A stretch of 15,557 nucleotides of DNA from DATDSR01 sp038062165 (GTDB lineage Bacteria; Patescibacteriota; Minisyncoccia; Phycocordibacterales; DATDSR01), in assembly GCA_038062165.1 (NCBI GenBank), contig JBBTXQ010000028.1:1-15557 (forward strand). The letters are read 5' to 3'. The stretch's first letter is position 1. The number at the start of each line of letters is the position of its first letter. This document shows positions 1 through 6,512 of the stretch, piece by piece. A program made the position numbers and the translations under genes. The notes beneath the pieces were generated by a model. That model was not told the origin of the DNA and made no database searches. It worked only from the letters and a program-made list of their open reading frames with translations.

Positions 1-110
1 CTGCCAGGTTCCCACTGCCTGTCGAGAAAAAGATTCTGGACTTCTGGCACTTCTGGCACGTTGAATCGTGATAGGAAAACGAGCCCCAAAACGAACGCCA
101 TGTAGCGCAT
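1..110 (-). CDS. Truncated short ORF with hydrophobic N-terminus
   Basis: A reading frame starts with ATG at 110 and runs off the left edge, giving about 36 visible residues beginning MRYMAFVLGLVFLSRF. The start is supported by a near-perfect Shine-Dalgarno AGGAGGT at 115-121, five bases upstream of the ATG. The first 14 residues are hydrophobic after one Arg, which could be a signal peptide or membrane anchor. The sequence then reads VPEVPEVQNLFLDRQWEP, containing a VPE duplication. It follows the terminator at 172-226, so it should have its own promoter, although I could not identify a convincing one in 111-171. I do not recognise the family. Reality of the ORF rests mainly on the ribosome binding site. 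Confidence 0.5.
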   Translation of the reverse strand, partial: MRYMAFVLGLVFLSRFNVPEVPEVQNLFLDRQWEPG

Positions 111-171
111 AGCGACCTCCTCTTCTATTCACTAGACTAGCGCAATAGACCTGGCCTTTGCAAATCAAAAT

Positions 172-226
172 GTAAATAAAAACGGCGGGGATGTTCAGCG
201 TGCTCTGCCGAACCCTTCCCCACCGT
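172..226 (-). terminator. Rho-independent terminator after the membrane protein gene
   Basis: On the minus strand a 10-bp stem (ACGGTGGGGA at 226-217 with TCCCCGCCGT at 191-182, one G-T wobble) is followed by TTTTTATTT. It lies 21 bp beyond the stop codon at 248 and closes the rnhB/membrane-protein side of the window. Confidence 0.85.
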
Positions 227-247
227 TCACTTCGCTACGAGCCATGT

Positions 248-655
248 TCAGTTCTTGGCCGGGCCCAGGCCGTGGAGAGCCACGCCACTACCGTGGCCGA
301 TGTGGGCCTTACCCTTGATGCTCTTGAGCTTCTTCGGCTTGACCAGACTTGTGTACCAGAGGTACAACGGTAGGCCCAGCACAAGGAAGAGAGTAAGCCC
401 GCCCAGATACGGTGGCACCACCATCCTTAGGGCTCCCGGGATCATACCCGCCGTGACAACGGTAGTGAGCGTAATGACTGCCGCCAGAAAGACCGCGACG
501 AAAGTGCGTGCCGCCTTCTTCCTTGAATACAACCCGAGGAAAACGTTCACAGCTAGGTATCCATTCTCGGACCAGAACCCCGAGAAGAACACTGCTGCCA
601 TGACGAACCCCGCAGTCGTGGTGACGAACTGTATCGAAAGCTCAAGAAAGTGCAT
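248..655 (-). CDS. Hypothetical three-helix membrane protein (135 aa)
   Basis: This is a small integral membrane protein of unknown function. Hydrophobic segments at about residues 8-27, 51-72 and 83-103 look like membrane helices. The second is preceded by a basic stretch (SRKKAAR), and a basic tail (KPKKLKSIKGK) follows the third, so those ends probably face the cytoplasm. The last 20 residues are Gly/His-rich. The start is fixed by the strong Shine-Dalgarno GAAAGGAGATC just upstream of the ATG. It lies 60 bp after the rnhB stop, on the same strand, with no obvious -10 box between, so cotranscription with rnhB is plausible. A good terminator follows. The codon choice is G+C-rich compared with dnaE. 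I do not recognise a family. Confidence 0.75.
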   Translation of the reverse strand: MHFLELSIQFVTTTAGFVMAAVFFSGFWSENGYLAVNVFLGLYSRKKAARTFVAVFLAAVITLTTVVTAGMIPGALRMVVPPYLGGLTLFLVLGLPLYLWYTSLVKPKKLKSIKGKAHIGHGSGVALHGLGPAKN

Positions 656-715
656 CGTTGATCTCCTTTCGTGGGTGCTACGTTGGTTGGAATGAGGCTC
701 TGTCTGAATCCTCTG

Positions 716-1297
716 CTAGAACTTAACTCTTGTCAAGAAACTGCGACGGTGCACGGGCGAGAGGCCGTGCTTCTTGATTGCTCTGTAATGAGCCCGCGTG
801 CCATACCCCTTATGTTTTTCAAACCCCCAACTTGGGAGCTTAGCTCCCAAGTTGCGCATTTTCTGATCTCGGCAAACTTTAGCAACGATACTGGCCAGAC
901 CGATTATGGGAACTAGCGAGTCGCCCTTGATGATTGTTCTCTGGTTTTTGTACTCTTTTGGTGCTCGCAATCCCCCATCTAGTAAAATATGGCACTTGGG
1001 ATCCGGGATCCTAAGTCGTTCAAGAGCTCTAGAAATTGCCTTCCTCACTGCATATCCTATCCCCTTTCTGTCTATTACTGTGTGCGAGACTGATGCAAGT
1101 TTATAGTTCAGCTTGCCTTGCTTTTTTAATTCCTTTATTCTTTTGAATATTTGCTCTCTTTTTCTGGGTGAAAGTTTTTTAGAATCAAAAGGTCCTTCCC
1201 CGAAGGTTAAACCTTCGGGGATTACCAGGGCACAAACGGTTACGGGCCCAGCAAGGGGTCCACGCCCAACCTCATCTATCCCCACAACCCATTTCAT
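716..1297 (-). CDS. rnhB: Ribonuclease HII
   Basis: RNase HII cleaves the RNA strand of RNA-DNA hybrids and starts removal of misincorporated ribonucleotides in the cytoplasm. The 193-aa product has the family motifs in order: GIDEVGRGPLAGPV near the N-terminus (catalytic Asp8 and Glu9), DSKKLS, LLDGG, KGDSLVPIIGLASIVAKV and GFEKHKGYGT. The length is typical. The open frame extends upstream to 1357, but I place the start at 1297 because MKWVVGIDE is the natural family start and a TATACT -10 box lies exactly 6 nt before that ATG; the upstream extension would run into dnaE. It is divergent from dnaE. In E. coli rnhB also neighbours dnaE, but in the same orientation. Two perfect inverted repeats lie inside the gene. 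Confidence 0.95.
   Translation of the reverse strand: MKWVVGIDEVGRGPLAGPVTVCALVIPEGLTFGEGPFDSKKLSPRKREQIFKRIKELKKQGKLNYKLASVSHTVIDRKGIGYAVRKAISRALERLRIPDPKCHILLDGGLRAPKEYKNQRTIIKGDSLVPIIGLASIVAKVCRDQKMRNLGAKLPSWGFEKHKGYGTRAHYRAIKKHGLSPVHRRSFLTRVKF
828..854. repeat. Perfect 13-bp inverted repeat inside rnhB
   Basis: CAACTTGGGAGCT at 828-840 and its exact reverse complement at 842-854 are separated by a single base. It falls in codons for NLGAKLPSWG just before the conserved FEKHKGYGT motif, so the protein is not visibly disrupted. Confidence 0.85.
1198..1220. repeat. Perfect 11-bp inverted repeat inside rnhB
   Basis: CCCCGAAGGTT at 1198-1208 and its exact reverse complement at 1210-1220 are separated by one base. 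It encodes IPEGLTFGE between the GRG and DSKKLS motifs of RNase HII. Confidence 0.85.
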
Positions 1298-1303
1298 CTC
1301 GCT

Positions 1304-1309
1304 AGTATA
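1304..1309 (-). promoter_or_regulatory. -10 box of rnhB (leaderless start)
   Basis: TATACT on the minus strand ends 6 nt before the rnhB ATG at 1297, so transcription would begin at or next to the start codon. There is no Shine-Dalgarno. It shares two base pairs with the dnaE -10 box on the other strand. Confidence 0.7.
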
Positions 1310-1313
1310 TAAT
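1308..1313 (+). promoter_or_regulatory. -10 box of dnaE (leaderless start)
   Basis: A perfect TATAAT ends 6 nt before the dnaE ATG at 1320. No recognisable -35 hexamer is present at 16-18 bp spacing, and no Shine-Dalgarno. It overlaps the rnhB -10 box. Confidence 0.75.
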
Positions 1314-1319
1314 GCCCTC

Positions 1320-4300
1320 ATGTCGAGGGCACCATTCATACACTTACACACGCACACACACTATTCTTTACTGGATGGCTTAAGTCAAACTGAACAACTA
1401 GTTAAATTAGCTAAAAAGCACGAGATGCCGGCTCTGGCTATTACCGATCACGGGAACATGTACGGGGCGATCGAGTTCTATAAACTCTGCAAGGATGCGG
1501 GCTTGAAACCCATTATTGGCGTAGAGGCGTACATTGCTAATAGGACTAGATTTGATAAAGATCCCAACATAGACAACAAACGATTCCATCTGACGCTTCT
1601 GGCCAAAAACGAGATCGGATATAAGAATCTGATCAAATTAGTTTCTGCATCGCATCTTGAAGGTTATTACTACAAGCCGCGCATGGATCATGATCTTTTG
1701 CGCAATCACAGTGAAGGGCTCGTGGCTCTATCTGGGTGCTTCGGTGGCGAACTTGCGCGAGCACTACAAGACAACAATGAAATGCGTGCGCGGGAAGTAA
1801 TAGAACTGTATCAGGACATCTTTGGTGAGGATAATTATTTCCTAGAGGTTTGGCACGATCCAAGTTTGGAAAGAGGCTTAGAGATAAAAAACAAAATTAT
1901 TAAGCTTGGAAAGGATTTAAAGATACCCATAGTGGGCACTCAAGATTCGCATTATTTATCGGTGGATGATAAACATGCTCACGAGACAATGCTTGCTATC
2001 CAAACATCGGCCGACATGAGTGACCAGAGCCGCTTCTCAATGGCGAAAGGTGATTACTCATTTATATCAAATCATGAAGCCTACGAAAAGTTTAAAGATA
2101 ATCCTGAAGCAATTGAAAACACAAATGTTATTGCCAATATGTGCAATCTCAAGCTTACGCTCGGCAAATGGGTGTTCCCCCCACTTCAGATTGCGTCGGG
2201 CACTACCCCAGATGAGGAATTGGCTAGGCTTGCTCGAGAAGGTTTGATAAAAAAAGAATTGGTAGAAAATAACGAAATAAACGCGCGCATCGATTATGAA
2301 TTAAAAATCATTAGGGACAAAGGTTACGCACCATACTTTCTGGTTGTTGCGGACCTACTTAATTTCGCCCACGAGAAAGGCATCTTCACCAACACTCGAG
2401 GCTCGGCCGCCGGCTCACTTGTATCATATTTAACCGGCATCACTACTGTTAACCCAATTGAATATAACCTACCTTTCGAAAGGTTCTTAAATCCAGAAAG
2501 GCCGAGTGCGCCGGACGTGGATATGGACTTGGCAGATAATAGACGCGATGAGGTTATTGAATACGCGCGGAATAAATATGGAGCTGACCATGTGGCCCAA
2601 ATTGGGACCTTCGGCACAATGCTTGCCCGTGGAGTTGTGCGAGATGTAGCCAGAGCGCTTGGCCATCCTTATATATTGGGTGACAAAATTTCGAAATTAA
2701 TTCCTTTAGGCTCGCAAGGCTTCCCCATGACTATTGATAACGCTTTCAAATTGGAGCCGGAACTAAAGAAATTATATGAATCGGATCAAACCGCGAGAGA
2801 AATATTAGATGTGGGAAAGAGAATAGAGGGTTGTGTACGCCATATATCCGTTCATGCCGCTGGCGTGGTGATCGCGCCCACTAATCTAACTGATTTCACG
2901 CCACTTCAGAATGATCCGAAGGGTGGCAAGGTGATTACTCAATACGATATGTACTCGATCGAGGACGCGGGACTACTCAAATTTGATTTCCTAGGAATTC
3001 GTAATCTGGCCATCCTGGCAGATGCAGTAGAACGGGTGGAAAAAATTAGGAATGAGAAAATAAATATAGAGAAGATCCCGCTTAATGATAAGAAAACTTT
3101 CGAGATGCTCGCTCGGGGCGAGACTATGGGACTCTTCCAATTAAATGGCGCGGGCATGACGAGGGCTCTGGTAGAACTGCGACCCACAAGAATAGATGAC
3201 ATTAACGTGATGGTGGCTCTGTACAGACCAGGACCAATGGATAACATCAATGAGTACATTAAGCGAAAAAGGGGGGAACATCCGGTCACATACTTGCATC
3301 CTAAAATGAAAAGTTTCCTAGACAGAACTTTTGGCGTACTGGTGTATCAAGATGACTTACTCATGACAGCGATTGAGGTTGCTGGCTATAGCTGGGGTGA
3401 GGTGGACAAATTTAGAAAAGCAGTGGGCAAAAAGATTCCTGCCGAGATGGCTAAGCAACATATTATATTCGTAGAAGGTTGTCAGAAACATGGAGGCATG
3501 AACGAACAGAAAGCAGAAGAGCTATGGGAACTTTTCGAACCCTTCCAGGGTTACGGATTCAACAAGGCCCATGCGGCAAGTTATGGATGGGTCGCATATC
3601 AAACTGCCTACATGAAGGCCAACTTCCCAGCCGAGTATATGACAGCTGTACTCACAGCAGAATCAGGTGATGTCGAAGAGGTTGGAAAAATTATCGAGGA
3701 ATGCAAACGCATGGGCTTCGAGGTACTCACTCCGGACGTGAATGAATCTTATTCAGATTTTACAGCCGTCAAAGACAGCGAAAAGATACGCTTTGGATTA
3801 AGGGGGATCAAGAATTTCGGTGAAGAGATCGGAAAGGCTATTATCCGTGAACGCAAAGGGAACGGTCCCTACAAATCTTATTCAGATTTCCTAACTCGGG
3901 TGCAACACAAGAATCTCAATAAAAAGTCTCTCGAATCGCTCATCATGGCCGGTGCGCTTGATTCGCTCGGCGAGAGAGGACAATTGCTTGCAAATATCGA
4001 AGAGGCGCTCGCCTTTTCTCGAGCTTTATCTAATTCTGAACGTAATCAGACGAGCCTCTTTGGAGCGGAGACGACCAAACCTATTTTCCGCATGAAGTCG
4101 GCAGAGCCTGCCACAATGGGTGACAAATTAAGATGGGAGAAGGAACTCTTGGGATTCTATATATCGGGTCACCCACTTGAAGCGCACAAAGACAAATTCG
4201 CCAAGCACGACGAGACCCTCAGCAAGATTAAAACTTATGGAAACAATACCACCACTCTCGCGGCTGGCCTCCTCTCGAACACCAAAATCATCATCACAAA

Positions 4301-4493
4301 AAGTGGCAATAAAATGCTCTTCGGCCGACTCGAAGACTTCACCGATTCGATCGAGGTCGTGGCCTTCTCTGATACATACAACGACTTCAAAGATATTTTG
4401 ATAAACGACGCCTGCATCGCTATAAGAGGCTCTGTCTCCCACCGCAACGGCACGCCCAGCATAGTCATTGAAAAAGTAAAGAAATTGGAGTAG
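1320..4493 (+). CDS. dnaE: DNA polymerase III alpha subunit
   Basis: This is the replicative C-family DNA polymerase catalytic subunit, 1057 aa. It begins with a PHP domain (IHLHTHTHYSLLDG at residues 7-20, then ITDHGNMYG and TQDSHYL), in which most expected metal-binding residues seem retained, so intrinsic 3'-5' exonuclease activity is possible. The palm domain holds the catalytic aspartates in PDVDMD (Asp401, Asp403) and KFDFLG (Asp556). An internal clamp-binding motif QTSLF lies at residues 910-914, followed by an OB fold (about 950-1050). The protein ends just after the OB fold, about 100 residues shorter than the E. coli protein, so a C-terminal tau-binding domain appears absent. The frame is open upstream to 1113, but homology and the TATAAT box 6 nt upstream fix the start at 1320. 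A strong terminator follows. Confidence 0.97.
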   Translation: MSRAPFIHLHTHTHYSLLDGLSQTEQLVKLAKKHEMPALAITDHGNMYGAIEFYKLCKDAGLKPIIGVEAYIANRTRFDKDPNIDNKRFHLTLLAKNEIGYKNLIKLVSASHLEGYYYKPRMDHDLLRNHSEGLVALSGCFGGELARALQDNNEMRAREVIELYQDIFGEDNYFLEVWHDPSLERGLEIKNKIIKLGKDLKIPIVGTQDSHYLSVDDKHAHETMLAIQTSADMSDQSRFSMAKGDYSFISNHEAYEKFKDNPEAIENTNVIANMCNLKLTLGKWVFPPLQIASGTTPDEELARLAREGLIKKELVENNEINARIDYELKIIRDKGYAPYFLVVADLLNFAHEKGIFTNTRGSAAGSLVSYLTGITTVNPIEYNLPFERFLNPERPSAPDVDMDLADNRRDEVIEYARNKYGADHVAQIGTFGTMLARGVVRDVARALGHPYILGDKISKLIPLGSQGFPMTIDNAFKLEPELKKLYESDQTAREILDVGKRIEGCVRHISVHAAGVVIAPTNLTDFTPLQNDPKGGKVITQYDMYSIEDAGLLKFDFLGIRNLAILADAVERVEKIRNEKINIEKIPLNDKKTFEMLARGETMGLFQLNGAGMTRALVELRPTRIDDINVMVALYRPGPMDNINEYIKRKRGEHPVTYLHPKMKSFLDRTFGVLVYQDDLLMTAIEVAGYSWGEVDKFRKAVGKKIPAEMAKQHIIFVEGCQKHGGMNEQKAEELWELFEPFQGYGFNKAHAASYGWVAYQTAYMKANFPAEYMTAVLTAESGDVEEVGKIIEECKRMGFEVLTPDVNESYSDFTAVKDSEKIRFGLRGIKNFGEEIGKAIIRERKGNGPYKSYSDFLTRVQHKNLNKKSLESLIMAGALDSLGERGQLLANIEEALAFSRALSNSERNQTSLFGAETTKPIFRMKSAEPATMGDKLRWEKELLGFYISGHPLEAHKDKFAKHDETLSKIKTYGNNTTTLAAGLLSNTKIIITKSGNKMLFGRLEDFTDSIEVVAFSDTYNDFKDILINDACIAIRGSVSHRNGTPSIVIEKVKKLE

Positions 4494-4550
4494 ACTTCTA
4501 TTGGGTATGCTCTCATTCAACAAGAGGAGCAGCCTCCCCTCCTGGGTTTC

Positions 4551-4593
4551 GAAGCAGGGTATACCTCGACGGGTCACCCTGCTTCTTTTTTTA
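4551..4593 (+). terminator. Rho-independent terminator of dnaE
   Basis: A perfect 10-bp stem (GAAGCAGGGT at 4551-4560 with ACCCTGCTTC at 4576-4585, 15-nt loop) is followed by seven T residues. It sits 12 bp upstream of the thrS -10 box and separates the two genes transcriptionally. The stretch 4494-4550 holds no gene. Confidence 0.93.
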
Positions 4594-4604
4594 TTCAAAT
4601 TTGC

Positions 4605-4610
4605 TAATAT
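4605..4610 (+). promoter_or_regulatory. -10 box of thrS (leaderless start)
   Basis: TAATAT ends exactly 6 nt before the thrS ATG at 4617. With the dnaE terminator immediately upstream there is no room for a T-box or other leader, so thrS is unlikely to be controlled by a 5' riboregulator. Confidence 0.65.
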
Positions 4611-4616
4611 AGCAGA

Positions 4617-6431
4617 ATGAAATTGCCGAGAATTCCAAATCCGCTCTCGATTCTCAAGGGGCACAAGGAGAAGACCCCTGAAGAACTGACGCCCATGCGT
4701 CACAGTCTGGCCCATCTCTTGGCGGCGGCCGTAATGGAACTCTATCCGGACGCCAAGCCCACTATTGGCCCAGCCATAGATAACGGCTTCTATTATGATT
4801 TCGACTTTAACGACACCGATAGACGCGGAATTGACGCGGAACTAGGCAGAATAGAGAGTAAGATGCGCGGGCTATTGCCCTCTTGGTCGAGCTTCACTTC
4901 TCGCGAAATTTCGCAGGATGAAGCTCGCAGGTTGTTCGAGACAAATCCTTACAAACGTGAGTTGATAGACGAGATAGCCAGTAAGGGCGAAAACCTGCCT
5001 GCCGGCAAGGCAGGAATTACTCTCTACACATCAGGTCAATTCACTGATCTATGCCGTGGCGGTCACGTCGAGAATCCGGCAAAAGAAATTAAGCCAGATT
5101 CATTCAGGCTCTCGCACATAGCCGGCGCGTACTGGCGCGGTGACGAGAAGAACAAAATGCTCACGCGCATCTATGGCCTAGCCTTCGAGAACAAGGCCGC
5201 GCTCGACAAGTACATAGCAATGCAGGAAGAAGCCAAGAAGCGCGATCACAAAGTTCTGGGCCCAGCGCTTGGGCTTTTCATGTTCCACGAAACATCGCCA
5301 GGAATGCCTTATTGGCTACCGAACGGAATGACTGTGATAAACAACCTAGTAGATTTCTGGAGGAAAGAACACAAAGAGAGAGGATACCTTGAAATTGCCT
5401 CGCCACTTATCAACAAGAAGGAATTGTGGATTACATCGGGCCATTGGGACCACTACAAAGATGATATGTTCATCGCCGATATGGGCGAGAATGAGATCTA
5501 CGGCATTAAACCCATGAATTGTCCAAATGCTATGGTTGTTTTCGGCTCACAGACCAGAAGTTATCGAGATCTGCCTTACAGACTATCAGATACCGACATT
5601 CTACACAGATATGAGCGATCTGGTACTCTCAATGGTCTTCTACGTGCCCGTTCATTCCGCCAAGATGACTCTCATAATTTCATCGCAGAGGACATGATCG
5701 AAGCTGAGTGCAAACGTATTCTTGAGCTAACAGATCGATTCTATGGAATTTTTGGGCTAGAATACCACCTTAAACTAAGCACTCGCCCAGATCAATTTAT
5801 GGGAGATGTGAGTACTTGGGACACAGCGGAGACGGCATTGCGAAAAGTCTTGAATGAAAAAGTGGGCGCTGGCAAATACGGGATAAAAGAAAAAGATGGC
5901 GCCTTCTATGGACCCAAGATCGACATACACATGACTGACGCGCTTGGGAGAGAGTGGCAGATGGGAACGATACAGTTAGACTTTCAGCAGCCCAAACGTT
6001 TTAAACTCGAATACGCAGACAAGGACGGCTCCCGGAAAACACCTGTGGTTATCCATCGCGTGCTATATGGCTCAATCGAGAGATTTATAGCAATTCTTAT
6101 CGAACACACGGCTGGTAACTTCCCCTATTGGCTCGCGCCTGTGCAGGTCAAGGTCTTGCCTATCACTGACACGCAGAAGAAATTCGCTGAGGAAGTTTTT
6201 GACAAATTGCAGGGATCAGGTTTGAGGGCAGAGATAGACACTCGCGCAGAATCGCTGGGTAAGAAAATTAGAGATGCCAAGTTAGAAAAGATTCCCTATC
6301 TCATTGTGATTGGCGAAAAAGAACAAAAAGAAAGCAAGATCACATTAGAATCTCGTGATAAGAATGGTAAGGGTGAAAGTATGAAAGTTGCAGATTTGCT
6401 AAACCGCCTCACCAAAGAAAACCACCCGTAA
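4617..6431 (+). CDS. thrS: Threonyl-tRNA synthetase lacking the TGS domain
   Basis: This class II synthetase charges tRNA-Thr in the cytoplasm. The 604-aa protein starts almost directly with the editing domain: HSLAH (His29, His33) and DLCRGGH (Cys146, His150) are its metal/catalytic residues. The catalytic core has KPMNCP, RYERSGTLNGLLRARSFRQDDSH (given only as landmarks: motif 2 and a Zn-ligand His) and VVIHRVLYGSIERF with the third Zn ligand. The C-terminal anticodon-binding domain starts near WLAPVQVKVLPI. Compared with E. coli ThrS (642 aa) the N-terminal TGS domain is missing. MNCPNA replaces the usual MNCPGH, while the Zn-binding Cys is kept. Residues 127-133 (LPAGKAG) are an in-frame insertion encoded by a palindromic repeat. 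The start is supported by the -10 box 6 nt upstream. Confidence 0.97.
   Translation: MKLPRIPNPLSILKGHKEKTPEELTPMRHSLAHLLAAAVMELYPDAKPTIGPAIDNGFYYDFDFNDTDRRGIDAELGRIESKMRGLLPSWSSFTSREISQDEARRLFETNPYKRELIDEIASKGENLPAGKAGITLYTSGQFTDLCRGGHVENPAKEIKPDSFRLSHIAGAYWRGDEKNKMLTRIYGLAFENKAALDKYIAMQEEAKKRDHKVLGPALGLFMFHETSPGMPYWLPNGMTVINNLVDFWRKEHKERGYLEIASPLINKKELWITSGHWDHYKDDMFIADMGENEIYGIKPMNCPNAMVVFGSQTRSYRDLPYRLSDTDILHRYERSGTLNGLLRARSFRQDDSHNFIAEDMIEAECKRILELTDRFYGIFGLEYHLKLSTRPDQFMGDVSTWDTAETALRKVLNEKVGAGKYGIKEKDGAFYGPKIDIHMTDALGREWQMGTIQLDFQQPKRFKLEYADKDGSRKTPVVIHRVLYGSIERFIAILIEHTAGNFPYWLAPVQVKVLPITDTQKKFAEEVFDKLQGSGLRAEIDTRAESLGKKIRDAKLEKIPYLIVIGEKEQKESKITLESRDKNGKGESMKVADLLNRLTKENHP
4994..5014. 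repeat. REP-like palindromic insertion inside thrS
   Basis: A 21-bp imperfect palindrome (CCTGCC ... TGCCGGCA ... GGCAGG) lies in frame and encodes LPAGKAG between KGEN and ITLYTSGQF. It matches the element at 15047-15067 at 18 of 21 positions. Similar short G+C-rich palindromes inside genes are, as I recall, common in Parcubacteria genomes. Confidence 0.8.
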
Positions 6432-6439
6432 TAAGCTCA

Positions 6440-6508
6440 CAGAAGTGGCAAATTCATTTTCTGGCCAGCCTCCCGGGGCTCCGAGGAAAATGCAATTTGC
6501 TATTTCTG
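6440..6508. terminator. Long stem-loop between convergent thrS and gyrB
   Basis: Arms 6440-6461 and 6486-6508 form a 22-bp stem with two G-T pairs and one bulged base (6493). The loop is G+C-rich. It fills the gap between the thrS stop (6431) and the gyrB stop (6513), where it could act in both directions. It lacks a classical T tract, so the terminator role is inferred from position and stability only. Confidence 0.65.
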
Positions 6509-6512
6509 GAAG

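Noticed and set aside
1113..1319. Upstream extension of the dnaE frame
   Set aside because: This is the antisense of rnhB. The PHP motif starts right after the ATG at 1320, and the TATAAT box lies 6 nt before that ATG.
1298..1357. Longer rnhB start at 1357 or 1321
   Set aside because: It would overlap dnaE and add residues not seen in RNase HII; the -10 box 6 nt from 1297 fits the shorter form.
4494..4616. Possible T-box or other leader regulating thrS
   Set aside because: The region is the dnaE trailer with its terminator; the thrS -10 box lies after it and leaves no leader.
4128..4715. 195-codon minus-strand frame across the dnaE-thrS junction
   Set aside because: It is antisense to two conserved genes and a strong terminator, with no start signal.
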